Of a DNA stretch of 64,000 bases, positions 1-8,205 are shown piece after piece (within the stretch, counting starts at the first letter, position 1; each line of letters opens with the position of its first letter). The stretch comes from Bog-473 sp963736525 (lineage in GTDB: Bacteria > Actinomycetota > Acidimicrobiia > Acidimicrobiales > RAAP-2): NCBI GenBank assembly GCA_963736525.1, contig CAVTPF010000001.1, positions 62,001 to 126,000 of the forward strand, read 5' to 3'. A program made the translations under genes and the position numbers. The notes beneath the pieces were generated by a model. It made no database searches, had not been told where the DNA came from, and worked only from the letters and a program-made list of their open reading frames with translations.

Positions 1-556
1 AGTTGTTGACGATCGGGGCCCAGGCCACGGCCACGAAGCGACGGCGGGTGTTGAGGAGCGCGGCCCCCAGCGCGAAGAGGCCGTAGGCGGCGATCTGGAT
101 GACGAACCAGCGCAAGAAGGTGGTGGCCACGTGGCGCTCGAGCACGAAGCGGTGCACCTGTGAGGGCTGGGCATGCGTATCGAGCGCGGTCAGGGCGTCG
201 ATGAGGTACGGCGCCGCGAGGAGCGCGGCCGCTGTCGTGGTGACGAGGACGACGACCGAGACCGTCACGACGGCGGAGATCGATTCGAACGCCTCGCGCT
301 CGCTCTTCTTGGCCAGGCGTTCGACGAAGACCGGGATGAAGGTGGCGGACAGGACGCCCCCCAGCACGACGTCGTAGAGCATGTTGGGGGTGGTGTTGGC
401 GAGGTTGTAGGAGTCGGCCAGGGGGGTCTGGCCCAGGGCCCAGGCCAGGGCAACGAAGCGCAGGAGCCCGGTGACCCGGGAGACGCCCGTCCCCACCGCC
501 ACGTAGGCGGCGGACGTCCGCAGCGGCAGTGTCTGGGCGCGGCGCGCGCGGGCCAC
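1..556 (-). CDS. murJ: MurJ-type lipid II flippase, N-terminal part (cut by left edge)
   Basis: The 185 visible codons read as the start of an MviN/MurJ-family integral membrane protein, which flips lipid II across the membrane for peptidoglycan synthesis. Family signatures include a VSRVTGLLR stretch near the N terminus, then NTTPNMLYDVVLGG and FIPVFVE segments, followed by further hydrophobic helices. The GTG start at 556 lies 2 nt after the stop codon of the DUF6049 gene, so the two genes are almost certainly cotranscribed and translationally coupled. In Mycobacterium the homologous pair (Rv3909-Rv3910) has the same order. The rest of the gene lies outside the window to the left. Family call is firm; the exact start is an inference from spacing. 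Confidence 0.93.
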   Translation of the reverse strand, partial: MARARRAQTLPLRTSAAYVAVGTGVSRVTGLLRFVALAWALGQTPLADSYNLANTTPNMLYDVVLGGVLSATFIPVFVERLAKKSEREAFESISAVVTVSVVVLVTTTAAALLAAPYLIDALTALDTHAQPSQVHRFVLERHVATTFLRWFVIQIAAYGLFALGAALLNTRRRFVAVAWAPIVNN

Positions 557-558
557 GG

Positions 559-2610
559 TCAGTGGGCCCGGGGCCGCAGGCGACGCGAGCGGCGCCACGT
601 GCGCACCCACCACACGATGAGGACGGCGCCGGCCAGCACGGTGAGCGCCACCCCCACGAAGGAGATGGCCGTCGACTGCACCGTGAGCACGGTGTGGGCG
701 AGCAACAGCTGGCCGTCGGGCGTGTGCAGGGTGACATCGATGGGGAGCCGGTCGCCAGAGGTCCGCGCCTGCGCCGTCACCCGCACCGACGTGGTGGGCC
801 GGTCGAGCAACAGCTCCCGGGTGTTGCCGTTGGGGAAGGTGAACTTGTCGCTGGCCAGGGTCACGACCACGCACACCGGATAGGGGGTGTCCGACAGGAC
901 GGTGACGGGAATGGCGGCCCGCTGCGCCGTGAACGTCACGGTGCGCTCGGTGGCCAGCGTGATCCTCCCCGTCGTGGCGTCGAAGGCCCGGTCGAAGACG
1001 GCCAGTGCCGCCGCACGCCCGGCGGGGGTGAGCCCGCGTGCCTCGGTGACGAGGAGGGCGTCGTTCAGACTGGTCAGCTCGGGCGGGCGCCCGGTCGTCG
1101 CGACGCCGCAGCGCCCGGTCGCCGCGTCCGTGTAGGACGAGAGCTGTTGGCGACCCAGGGCGATCCGGACGGCGGCGGTGTGGGAGATGCCGTGTCCGGC
1201 CGGGCCTGCCTGCAATTGGCGCATGGCGGGCTCGCCGTTGCCGGCGACGGGCACCTGGTCGAAGTACTGGCTCAGGGTGACCGCGGTCAGCGCCGGGTTG
1301 CCCGAGAGCCCGCCGAGCAGGGTGTCCACGAAGGCACCCGAGGGACTCCATCCCGCCGGCGGCGCCACCACGACCCCCCGTGGTTGGCGCAGGAACGCGT
1401 TCTCGAAGTGGACGAACGACAACCCCGCCAGCAATTGCTCGGCACCGAGGACCGGGTCAGCCGGCTCCGCGCTGAAGCGAGCGTCGAGGGTGGAATCGGC
1501 GGCGGCGGCGGGCACGGTCGATGCGTGGCCGAGGTCGAGCGTGAACGGCTGGGCGAAGGTGAGTTGCTCCGAGCCGCCCGCCGCCAGGTCGCCGTCACTC
1601 AGCACGAGGTGGGAGGCGCCGGCCACCTGGAGCCCGGTCGCCAGGTTCCCCGCGTCGCCCTGGGAGAAGGTGGAGGCGGTGTCGACCCACGCGCCACCCG
1701 ACGGTTTGAGCCCGGCCGTGCGCAGCAGCTCGTCGCCCCGGTTCACCTGCGCGCCGATCTCGCCCGCGATGCCGGCCTCGGACAGCGCCGCCACGTTGAT
1801 CGGCACGTAAGGCTGGTCGACCACCTGGTCGCCGCTCAGGTCCGCCAGCTGGCTCAGCGCGCGTTGACCGTCGTGGGACCCCGGTCGCTGCGTCGCGCCG
1901 AGGGCGAGCGGGCTGACGGCCAGCGTGGTGGCCACGTCGGGGTGGTCCGTGAGCGCGTCGGCCATGGCGGTCACGCCGCCCGCCGCCACGGGGACCACGA
2001 CCCCGACGCGCAGCGGGCCACCCTCTCCGACGGCCTGTGGCTCTTGGTAGGTGAGGAACGTCGTGAAGTGCGCCAGCGGGGCGGCGTCGCCCTGGCGCTC
2101 GAGCGCGACGGCCACCGGGTAGACGTCACCGCACCTGCCGGTGAGCGGCTTGCAGCCGAGCGTCAAGGTGGTGGTATCGCCCGCCGCGCACGATCCCGGG
2201 CCCGATGCCGGCGCAGTGGCGCCGTCCTCGGGCAGGACCGTCACGCACGTCGATGCCGTGAGGCCGGTGGCGCCGGGGCCGACGGGGATGTCGGACTCGA
2301 GCAGCTCGGCGGTGGGCGGCGTCCCGCCGATCGCCTGCTGTAGTTGGGAGAAGTCGTCGAGGCGCCCGTAGAAGGTCAGGCTCACGTGCAGCCCGGTGGC
2401 CGGCCCGGCGGACGGCCCGATGCCGAAAGCGACGTTGAACCAGGGCTGGGTGGCGGTCACCCATGGGGTCTGCGAGAGCAGGCTGAGCGCAGGGGCGTCG
2501 GTGCTGACGCGCACCGGTGCCCCCGCGGCAGCGGTGCCCACCGTGCCGAGGAGGGAGGCTGCGGCCACGGCGAGCGTGCAGAGGGCAGTCCTGGCCCAGC
2601 GCGTCGACAC
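559..2610 (-). CDS. DUF6049-like secreted, membrane-anchored protein
   Basis: 683 residues. The N terminus is a clear signal peptide (about residues 1-29, basic then Ala/Leu-rich, ending TAAA). The bulk is extracytoplasmic, and a single hydrophobic helix near residues 648-670 is followed by an Arg-rich cytoplasmic tail, so it should be a membrane-anchored exported protein. Position, size and architecture match the Rv3909-like family found directly upstream of murJ in actinobacteria; its biochemical function is unknown, though the neighbourhood suggests a cell-envelope role. The GTG start is supported by a TAGCCT -10 element (2617-2622) exactly 6 nt upstream, implying a leaderless transcript. 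It is divergent from pcnA across only 34 bp. Confidence 0.85.
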   Translation of the reverse strand: MSTRWARTALCTLAVAAASLLGTVGTAAAGAPVRVSTDAPALSLLSQTPWVTATQPWFNVAFGIGPSAGPATGLHVSLTFYGRLDDFSQLQQAIGGTPPTAELLESDIPVGPGATGLTASTCVTVLPEDGATAPASGPGSCAAGDTTTLTLGCKPLTGRCGDVYPVAVALERQGDAAPLAHFTTFLTYQEPQAVGEGGPLRVGVVVPVAAGGVTAMADALTDHPDVATTLAVSPLALGATQRPGSHDGQRALSQLADLSGDQVVDQPYVPINVAALSEAGIAGEIGAQVNRGDELLRTAGLKPSGGAWVDTASTFSQGDAGNLATGLQVAGASHLVLSDGDLAAGGSEQLTFAQPFTLDLGHASTVPAAAADSTLDARFSAEPADPVLGAEQLLAGLSFVHFENAFLRQPRGVVVAPPAGWSPSGAFVDTLLGGLSGNPALTAVTLSQYFDQVPVAGNGEPAMRQLQAGPAGHGISHTAAVRIALGRQQLSSYTDAATGRCGVATTGRPPELTSLNDALLVTEARGLTPAGRAAALAVFDRAFDATTGRITLATERTVTFTAQRAAIPVTVLSDTPYPVCVVVTLASDKFTFPNGNTRELLLDRPTTSVRVTAQARTSGDRLPIDVTLHTPDGQLLLAHTVLTVQSTAISFVGVALTVLAGAVLIVWWVRTWRRSRRLRPRAH

Positions 2611-2644
2611 AGGGAGAGGCTAGAGGCCGCACTACCGTGGGCGG
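2611..2644. promoter_or_regulatory. Compact divergent promoter between DUF6049 and pcnA
   Basis: The 34-bp gap holds two back-to-back -10 elements. TAGCCT (2622-2617, minus strand) sits 6 nt before the GTG of the DUF6049 gene; TACCGT (2633-2638, plus strand) sits 6 nt before the GTG of pcnA. Both spacings predict transcription starting at the first base of the start codon, and neither gene has a convincing Shine-Dalgarno site. This is read from the sequence; promoter activity is inferred. Confidence 0.55.
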
Positions 2645-4039
2645 GTGCAGTCCACGTCGGTGCCCGAGCGGTTCCGCCCCTACGTCAGCGCCACCGAGGA
2701 GATCGCGCGCCGCTTCGCGGCCGCCGGTCGGACGCTGTATCTGGTGGGCGGATCGGTGCGCGACGCGCTGTTTTCCGGTGCGGCCGACCCCGCCGCCGAC
2801 GTCGACCTGACGACGGACGCCCGCCCGGACGAGATCGAACGCCTGGTGTGTGACTGGGCCGACGACGTGTGGACGCAGGGGGCGCGGTTCGGCACGATCG
2901 GCTGTCGCAAGGGCGGTCGGGTCTACGAGATCACGACGCACCGTGCCGAGGTCTACGTGCCCGAGTCGCGCAAGCCCGAGGTGACGTTCGGCAACGACAT
3001 CGCGGTCGACCTGTCGCGGCGGGACTTCACGATCAACGCGCTGGCGTTGCGGCTCCCCGACATGGAGCTGATCGACCCCTTCGACGGGCTCGGCGACCTG
3101 GCGGCCGGACGGCTGCGGACCCCGTTGGACCCCGAGGTGTCCTTCGGGGACGACCCGCTCCGCATGCTCCGTGCCGCGCGCTTCGCGGCGCGCTTCTCGA
3201 TCGAGCCCGACCCCGAGCTCACCGCCGCCGTGGTGCGTCTGCACGGCCGGCTGTCCATCGTCTCGCCCGAGCGCATCCGCGACGAGCTGGACAAGATGAT
3301 CATGGTCGACGTGCCGTCGGAGGCCCTGTGGTTCGTGGTGCGGACGGGCCTGGCCGAGGACTTCTTGCCCGAACTGCCCGGTCTCGCGCTCGAGCAGGAT
3401 CCCATCCACCGGCACAAGGACGTGCTGGCGCACACGCTCGCCGTCGTCGACAAGACCTCGAAGAACCGGCTGTTGCGGCTGGCTGCTCTCTTCCACGACG
3501 TCGGCAAACCGCGCACACGGGCCATCACCGACGGCGGCGTCAGCTTCCACCACCACGAGGTCGTCGGCGCCCGCATGACCCGGGCCCGGATGGAGGCGCT
3601 GCGCTACCCCGCCGCCGAGGTCGAGACGGTGGTGCGGCTGGTGGAGCTGCACCTGCGCTTCCACACGTACAGGCTGGGATGGACCGACAAGGCCGTGCGG
3701 CGCTACGTACGCGACGCCGGGCCCTATCTCGACATGCTCAACGAGCTGACGCGGTGCGACAGCACGACGCGCAACGCCGCCAAGGCCCGGGCCCTGGCGC
3801 GGCGGATGGAAGAGCTGGAGGCCCGCATCGCCGAGCTGCGCCAGCAGGAGGAGCTCGACGCCCTGCGTCCGGACCTCGACGGGAACCAGGTGATGGAGCT
3901 GTTGGGCATCGGGCCGGGTCGGGCCGTGGGCGAGGCCCTCGCCTTCCTGATGGAGCTGCGTCTCGACGAAGGACCCCTCGGGGAGGAGGAGGCGGCCGCC
4001 CGGCTTCGCCAGTGGTGGGCCGCGGCCGCGCCGCAGTGA
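2645..4039 (+). CDS. pcnA: CCA-adding tRNA nucleotidyltransferase / class II poly(A) polymerase family
   Basis: 464 residues. The class II nucleotidyltransferase core is intact: GGSVRD at residues 35-40, the metal-binding DVD at 52-54, and RRDFTIN at 125-131. It is followed by the RNA-binding head and neck helices and a C-terminal HD phosphohydrolase domain (HDVGKPR, 284-290). The enzyme adds or repairs the 3' CCA end of tRNA in the cytoplasm; some family members add poly(A), and sequence alone does not separate the two. Placement divergent from DUF6049-murJ copies the mycobacterial Rv3907c arrangement. GTG start follows a TACCGT -10 element by 6 nt (leaderless). Confidence 0.93.
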   Translation: MQSTSVPERFRPYVSATEEIARRFAAAGRTLYLVGGSVRDALFSGAADPAADVDLTTDARPDEIERLVCDWADDVWTQGARFGTIGCRKGGRVYEITTHRAEVYVPESRKPEVTFGNDIAVDLSRRDFTINALALRLPDMELIDPFDGLGDLAAGRLRTPLDPEVSFGDDPLRMLRAARFAARFSIEPDPELTAAVVRLHGRLSIVSPERIRDELDKMIMVDVPSEALWFVVRTGLAEDFLPELPGLALEQDPIHRHKDVLAHTLAVVDKTSKNRLLRLAALFHDVGKPRTRAITDGGVSFHHHEVVGARMTRARMEALRYPAAEVETVVRLVELHLRFHTYRLGWTDKAVRRYVRDAGPYLDMLNELTRCDSTTRNAAKARALARRMEELEARIAELRQQEELDALRPDLDGNQVMELLGIGPGRAVGEALAFLMELRLDEGPLGEEEAAARLRQWWAAAAPQ

Positions 4040-4070
4040 CCCGACGGCCCGCCGGCGCTACCCTCGGTTC

Positions 4071-4556
4071 ATGACGAGGATCACGGCACCGGACAGCGGC
4101 ATGGGCGAGCACATCGACTGGGCGCTGTTGCGTCCCAAGATGGCGGCGGGCATGGGCGCGCTGTCCGAGGCCGTCTACGGCAACTCGCAGCTCTCGGTGC
4201 GCGAGCGCGAGGCGGCGCGCTGGACCATCGCGCTGATCAACGACTGCGCGGTGTGCCGCGACACCAGGGCCCGTGACGGCGAGCGCGCCGGGGCCGGCGA
4301 GCCGTTCTACGCGGAGGTGTCGGACTGGCGCTCCGCCGAAGGGCTGACGGGACGCGAGCGGCTGGCCGCGGAGTTCGCCGAGCGCTTCGCGCTGGACCAT
4401 CTCGCCATGGACGACGAGCTGTGGCAGCGGCTCCACGCGGCGTACGCCGACGAGGAGCTGACCGACCTGACGATCTGCTGCGGTGCCTTCCTGGGCATGG
4501 GCCGGACCCTGGCCGTCGTCGGGGTCCGAGCGCCGGACGAGCGCATCCTCGTCTGA
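4071..4556 (+). CDS. Carboxymuconolactone decarboxylase / AhpD-like protein
   Basis: 161 residues with the CMD/AhpD fold signature: an alpha-helical protein with a CxxC pair (C59, C62 in NDCAVCRDT) typical of the alkylhydroperoxidase-like redox site. Such proteins act as peroxide-linked thiol reductants or as small hydrolase/decarboxylase-like enzymes; the substrate cannot be told from sequence. ATG start preceded by a TACCCT -10 element (4059-4064) with 6 nt spacing, so it has its own leaderless promoter although it follows pcnA by only 31 bp. It converges on ino1, with a short hairpin in the gap. Confidence 0.8.
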   Translation: MTRITAPDSGMGEHIDWALLRPKMAAGMGALSEAVYGNSQLSVREREAARWTIALINDCAVCRDTRARDGERAGAGEPFYAEVSDWRSAEGLTGRERLAAEFAERFALDHLAMDDELWQRLHAAYADEELTDLTICCGAFLGMGRTLAVVGVRAPDERILV

Positions 4557-4560
4557 TCGT

Positions 4561-4580
4561 CAGAACTGTCGACCGTTCTG
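4561..4580. terminator. Short hairpin between convergent genes
   Basis: CAGAAC and GTTCTG form a perfect 6-bp stem around an 8-nt loop that itself contains the palindrome GTCGAC. It lies in the 66-bp gap between the convergent AhpD-like gene and ino1 and could end transcription from either side. There is no U-tract, so the call is weak. Confidence 0.3.
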
Positions 4581-4622
4581 GGCAGGCTCCTCTGGTCGCT
4601 CGGCGCGCGCAGAGCTCCGTGC

Positions 4623-5723
4623 TCAGTCGGCCGGCCAGCTCTCCTGCGCCTCCCCGGCGGCGAACGCCTCCACGAGGCCGTGCGCCACGTCGTCGTGGTA
4701 CTGCACCGGCGGCGACTTCATGAAGTAGGCGGACGGACCGAGGAGGGGCCCGCCGATGCCGCGGTCGAGTGCCAGCTTGGCGCAGCGCACGGCGTCGATG
4801 ATGACACCCGCCGAGTTGGGGGAGTCCCACACCTCGAGCTTGAGCTCGAGGTTGAGCGGCACGTCGCCGAAGTTGCGACCCTCCATCCGGATGTAGGCCC
4901 ACTTGCGGTCCTTGAGCCAGGGGACGTGGTCGGACGGGCCGACGTGGACGTCGTCCGCATCGAGCACGTTGTCCTCCAGCTGGCTGGTGACCGCCTGGGT
5001 CTTCGAGATCTTCTTGGACTCCAGCCGCTGGCGCTCGAGCATGTTCTTGAAGTCCATGTTGCCGCCGAAGTTGAGCTGGTAGGTGTGGTCGAGGGCCAGA
5101 CCCCGGTCCTCGAAGAGGCGGGTCAGGATGCGGTGGACGATGGTGGAGCCCACCTGGCTCTTGATGTCGTCGCCCACGATCGGGATGCCGGCGTCCCGGA
5201 ACCGGCGCGCCCACTCGGGGTCCGAGGCGATGAAGACGGGGATGGCGTTCACGAAGGCCACACCCGCATGGAGGCAGGCCTCGGCGTAGTGGCGCTGGGC
5301 CTGCTCGGAGCCGACGGGGAGATAGGAGACGAGGACGTCGGCCCGGGCCTCGCGCAAGGCCGCGGCCACGTCCACCGGCTCGGCGGGCGACTCCTCGACC
5401 AGCTCGCGGTAGTACTGCCCCAGCCCGTCGAAGGTGGGGCCACGCTGGACGGTCACGCCCAGCTCGCCGACCTCGGCGAAGCGCACCGTGTTGTTCAGCC
5501 CGGCGTGAATGGCCTTGCCCAGGTCGGTGCCGACCTTGGCCTGGTCCACGTCGAACGCGGCAACCGGGGCGAGGTCTCGCACGTGGTAGCCGCCGAGCTC
5601 CACGTGCATGAGTCCCGGCACCACGTCGTCGGGATCCGCATCGCGGTAGTAGGTGATGCCCTGGAGGAGCGAGCTGGCGCAGTTGCCGACACCGGCAATC
5701 GCGAGGCGGATCGGGCTTGGCAT
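4623..5723 (-). CDS. ino1: Inositol-3-phosphate synthase (actinobacterial Ino1)
   Basis: 366 residues, the length of mycobacterial Ino1. It converts glucose 6-phosphate to myo-inositol 3-phosphate with NAD, feeding phosphatidylinositol, PIM/lipoarabinomannan-type glycolipids and mycothiol. The N-terminal dinucleotide fold begins IAGVGNCASSL; conserved segments such as GDDIKSQVGST and LNFGGNMDF follow. ATG start is decided by an AAGGAGA ribosome site 7 nt upstream; an upstream in-frame ATG lacks one. It lies 38 bp downstream of, and in line with, a PadR regulator gene, the same order as Rv0047c-Rv0046c, so it is probably cotranscribed and may be controlled by that regulator. Confidence 0.96.
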   Translation of the reverse strand: MPSPIRLAIAGVGNCASSLLQGITYYRDADPDDVVPGLMHVELGGYHVRDLAPVAAFDVDQAKVGTDLGKAIHAGLNNTVRFAEVGELGVTVQRGPTFDGLGQYYRELVEESPAEPVDVAAALREARADVLVSYLPVGSEQAQRHYAEACLHAGVAFVNAIPVFIASDPEWARRFRDAGIPIVGDDIKSQVGSTIVHRILTRLFEDRGLALDHTYQLNFGGNMDFKNMLERQRLESKKISKTQAVTSQLEDNVLDADDVHVGPSDHVPWLKDRKWAYIRMEGRNFGDVPLNLELKLEVWDSPNSAGVIIDAVRCAKLALDRGIGGPLLGPSAYFMKSPPVQYHDDVAHGLVEAFAAGEAQESWPAD

Positions 5724-5761
5724 GAGATGGTCTCCTTCGGTGTCGGTGCTGCGGGGGTGTG

Positions 5762-6382
5762 TCACGCCACCGGCTCGGTGCCGGCGCCGGCGAGGGCGGC
5801 GCGTTCGGACGCGATGAGGGTGTCGAGCCAGCTGATGTCGCGGGCGACGCCGTCCGCGGTGTGCTGGACGACCGAGCGGGCGTAGACGTCGAGGTCGGCA
5901 CGAGCGGCCTCCGCCTCGCCGAGGCGCTGGACCAGCAGGGCGCGCCGGCGCTCCAGCAGGGTGAGGCGGGCCTGTGGGGCGAGGTGCCGGGCGAAGGCCA
6001 GGCGGAGCCCGAAGCTCCGGGCGTCGTCCGCCGCCCCGCCCCCCGTCAGCAGCTCGACGAAGAGCCGCCGACCGGCGTCGGTGATGCGATAGACCTTCTT
6101 GCCCCGGCGGGCCCGGGTGGGGGAGTGGCGCCGGGCTCGCAGCACGGCCAGCTCGCCGCTCAGTGAGCCGGTGGGCGGCGCCGGGGAGGAAGGCACGCCG
6201 CCCTCGCTGCCTCCGTCCGCCGCCACCACGGCGCCCGACTTCTCCAGCCGGGTCAGCGCCGGGTAGATGGACCCGAACGACACGTTGGCTAGGAGGCCCA
6301 GGTGCTCGCGCAGCTGGCGCCGGATCTCGTACCCGTGGAGGTCGCGCTCTTCGAGGAGGCCGAGGATAGCCAGGTCCAACAT
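5762..6382 (-). CDS. PadR-family transcriptional regulator upstream of ino1
   Basis: 206 residues. Residues 1-60 are a PadR winged helix (LDLAILGLL, DLHGYEIRRQL, SFGSIYPALTRLEKSG); a Gly/Ser/Pro/Arg-rich loop of roughly 35 residues is inserted in the wing before KKVYRITDAGR; the rest is a helical dimerisation region. Start chosen at the ATG that begins the PadR domain; it lies 7 nt after a TATACT -10 element, so the mRNA is probably leaderless. That -10 element lies inside a perfect palindrome, which implies autorepression. Divergent from DUF5318 and upstream of ino1, it is likely the local regulator of inositol synthesis; the effector is unknown. Confidence 0.9.
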   Translation of the reverse strand: MLDLAILGLLEERDLHGYEIRRQLREHLGLLANVSFGSIYPALTRLEKSGAVVAADGGSEGGVPSSPAPPTGSLSGELAVLRARRHSPTRARRGKKVYRITDAGRRLFVELLTGGGAADDARSFGLRLAFARHLAPQARLTLLERRRALLVQRLGEAEAARADLDVYARSVVQHTADGVARDISWLDTLIASERAALAGAGTEPVA

Positions 6383-6391
6383 GACGGAAAG

Positions 6392-6408
6392 TATATCGGA
6401 TCGATATA
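6392..6408. promoter_or_regulatory. Probable PadR operator (perfect 7-3-7 palindrome)
   Basis: TATATCG, a GAT spacer, then CGATATA form a perfect inverted repeat in an otherwise GC-rich stretch. It overlaps the minus-strand -10 element TATACT (6395-6390) of the padR gene, 10 bp upstream of its ATG. Dimeric winged-helix regulators commonly bind such sites; assigning it to this PadR protein is an inference from position. Confidence 0.65.
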
Positions 6409-6505
6409 GCGGTATGTGGCTTACCGTCACGGCGTGGTCACGGTCGTGCCTGAATTGCCACCCAATTGGGTGCCCCGGGGGCACCCGGGGGGTAGCCTGG
6501 CGGCC

Positions 6506-6943
6506 GTGTCCGTCACCTCGGAACCGAGGTCCTCATCCCGAGCGGTGAGCCCTGACGTCACCGCACAGGTGGAGTACCGGATCGTCCGCAACGGCCTGGT
6601 CCGGGAGGTCGATCGGGGCAAGGTCCCACGGGTCGACGTGTGCGACGCCCATCCGGAGCTCCTGCGGGCCGCCCGCAACGTGGGGCGGCCCACCAAGGAG
6701 GTCTGCCCCATCTGCGACGACGGCCGGCTGGTGATCGTCACCTTCGTGTTCGGGGCCAAGCTGCCGCCGGGCGGCCGCTGCCCGGGCACGGCGGCCGAGC
6801 TCAAGGCCCTGTGCCGCCGGCCCGAACCGGTCCTCTGCTACGAGGTGGAGGTGTGCCCCGCGTGTGCCTGGCATCACCTGATGCGCAAGTACCCGGCCGG
6901 AGGTGGCAAGGCACGGCCGAAGAAGGCGGCGCCGGCTCGGTGA
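6506..6943 (+). CDS. DUF5318-family protein with two CxxC pairs
   Basis: 145 residues. The core from about residue 20 (QVEYRIVRNGLVREVDRG) matches the actinobacterial DUF5318 family, represented in Mycobacterium next to the ino1-PadR block. It contains CPICD near the middle and CPACAW near the C terminus, with additional cysteines, so it is probably a zinc-binding small protein. Function is unknown. Start chosen at GTG 6506 because a TAGCCT -10 element (6493-6498) precedes it by 7 nt; GTG 6545 is an alternative that fits the family length better. Its stop overlaps the panB start by 4 nt (GTGA). Confidence 0.8.
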   Translation: MSVTSEPRSSSRAVSPDVTAQVEYRIVRNGLVREVDRGKVPRVDVCDAHPELLRAARNVGRPTKEVCPICDDGRLVIVTFVFGAKLPPGGRCPGTAAELKALCRRPEPVLCYEVEVCPACAWHHLMRKYPAGGGKARPKKAAPAR

Positions 6944-7779
6944 GCGACCGGCCCCTCACCGTTCCCTCCCTGCGGGCGCGCAAGCGGCGAAACGGGGACG
7001 CCCCCATCGTGATGGTCACCGCCTATGACGAGCCGGGGGCGCGCATCGTCTCGGAGGCCGGCGTCGACATCATCTTGGTGGGCGACTCGGTGGCCAACAA
7101 CGTGCTCGGGTACGAGGACACGCTGCACGTCGACATCGACGTGATGGCGCACCACACCGCGGCCGTGGCCCGGGCCAGGCCGCGCTCGCTGATCCTGGGC
7201 GACATGCCGTGGATGAGCTACCACCTGTCGGCGGATGAGGCGGTGCGCAACGCGGCAACGCTCATTCGCGCCGGCGCGCACGCGGTGAAGCTCGAAGGCG
7301 GCCGGGCCCGCCTCCCGGTCGTCGAGGCCATCATCAGGGCCGAGATCCCCGTCATGGGCCACCTGGGCCTCACGCCGCAGTCGATCCTGGCCATGGGTGG
7401 CTTCCGGGTGCAGGGCAAGAGCGCCGACGCCGCCGCCGCACTGCTCGACGCGGCCAAGGCCCTCAGCGCCGCCGGCTGCTTCGGGTTCGTGATCGAAGGG
7501 GTGCCCGACGTCGTGGGCGCCGCCGTCACCGAGGCCGTCGACGTGCCGACGATCGGCATCGGTGCCGGCCCGGCCTGCGACGGCCAGGTGCTGGTCTTCC
7601 ACGACCTGCTCGGGCTGGGCAAGGGGACACCGCCCAAGTTCGTCCGCCGCTACGCGGAGGTGGGCCGGCTCGCGACCGAGGCCATCGCCGCGTTCGCCGA
7701 GGACGTGCGCAACGGGGACTTCCCGGGCGACGCCGAGACCTACCACGCCCCGGCGGGCCTGGGCGACGCCCTCGCGTGA
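6940..7779 (+). CDS. panB: 3-methyl-2-oxobutanoate hydroxymethyltransferase
   Basis: 279 residues, normal for PanB. It adds a hydroxymethyl group from methylene-tetrahydrofolate to alpha-ketoisovalerate, giving ketopantoate for pantothenate and CoA. Visible TIM-barrel motifs: MVTAYDEPGAR, the metal-site segment ILVGDSVANNVLGY, VKLEGG, MGHLGLTPQS and the catalytic-glutamate region FVIEGVPD. The GTG start overlaps the DUF5318 stop as GTGA, so the two are translationally coupled. No other pantothenate gene is nearby; its position between DUF5318 and rpsF breaks the order I recall from Mycobacterium. Confidence 0.95.
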   Translation: MSDRPLTVPSLRARKRRNGDAPIVMVTAYDEPGARIVSEAGVDIILVGDSVANNVLGYEDTLHVDIDVMAHHTAAVARARPRSLILGDMPWMSYHLSADEAVRNAATLIRAGAHAVKLEGGRARLPVVEAIIRAEIPVMGHLGLTPQSILAMGGFRVQGKSADAAAALLDAAKALSAAGCFGFVIEGVPDVVGAAVTEAVDVPTIGIGAGPACDGQVLVFHDLLGLGKGTPPKFVRRYAEVGRLATEAIAAFAEDVRNGDFPGDAETYHAPAGLGDALA

Positions 7780-7786
7780 GCGCGGC

Positions 7787-7828
7787 TAGCATGGCCGCCC
7801 GCAACAGACCCTGCTCCTGACCGTCAGG
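7787..7828 (+). promoter_or_regulatory. Leader of the rpsF operon: -10 element and CCG hairpin
   Basis: TAGCAT (7787-7792) is a plausible -10 element inside the 89-bp gap before rpsF. Downstream, CCTGA-CCG-TCAGG (7816-7828) forms a perfect 5-bp hairpin with a CCG loop, followed by a GC-rich palindromic stretch. The bS6:bS18 complex is known in several bacteria to bind a hairpin with an exposed CCG in its own mRNA leader, so this may be an autoregulatory element; the geometry differs from the described bulged motif, so it is tentative. Confidence 0.3.
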
Positions 7829-7868
7829 GGCCCGGGCCCTGCCCGGTCCAGAGGGAGGTACGCCGCAC

Positions 7869-8186
7869 ATGCGGCCTTACGAAGTCATGGCCATCTTCGA
7901 GGCCACCACCGAACCCAGCGTCATTCAGGGCGTCCTCGACCGCGCCCTCGAGGTCATCCGCAGCACCGGGGGCAACCCGGGCGCGATCGACCGCTGGGGC
8001 AAGCGCAGCTTCGCCTACGAGGTGAACCACAAGCGCGAGGGTTACTACGTCGTGGTCGAATTCACCGGGGAGCCCGAGACCGTGGCCGCCCTGGACCGCC
8101 TGCTCGGCCTGGCCGACGAGGTGGTGCGTCACAAGGTGGTGCGCCTTCCCGACAAGGCCGTGGCGGCCGAGCCGGCAGCCAGCTGA
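7869..8186 (+). CDS. rpsF: 30S ribosomal protein bS6
   Basis: 105 residues, full length. Family features include the start RPYEVMAIFE, the segment GKRSFAYEVNHKREGYYV and VRHKVVRL near the end. bS6 pairs with bS18 on the 30S platform. A GGGAGGT ribosome site lies about 10 nt before the ATG. First gene of rpsF-ssb-rpsR-rplI, an arrangement conserved across actinobacteria; spacing to ssb is 19 bp and the later genes overlap. The likely leader regulatory element is described separately. Confidence 0.97.
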   Translation: MRPYEVMAIFEATTEPSVIQGVLDRALEVIRSTGGNPGAIDRWGKRSFAYEVNHKREGYYVVVEFTGEPETVAALDRLLGLADEVVRHKVVRLPDKAVAAEPAAS

Positions 8187-8205
8187 AGGGCCGAGAGGAG
8201 CAGAC

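Noticed and set aside
529..2343. Long plus-strand open frame antisense to the DUF6049 gene
   Set aside because: It is low-complexity Gly/Arg/Val-rich translation caused by high GC; the minus-strand frame has a signal peptide, membrane anchor and conserved synteny.
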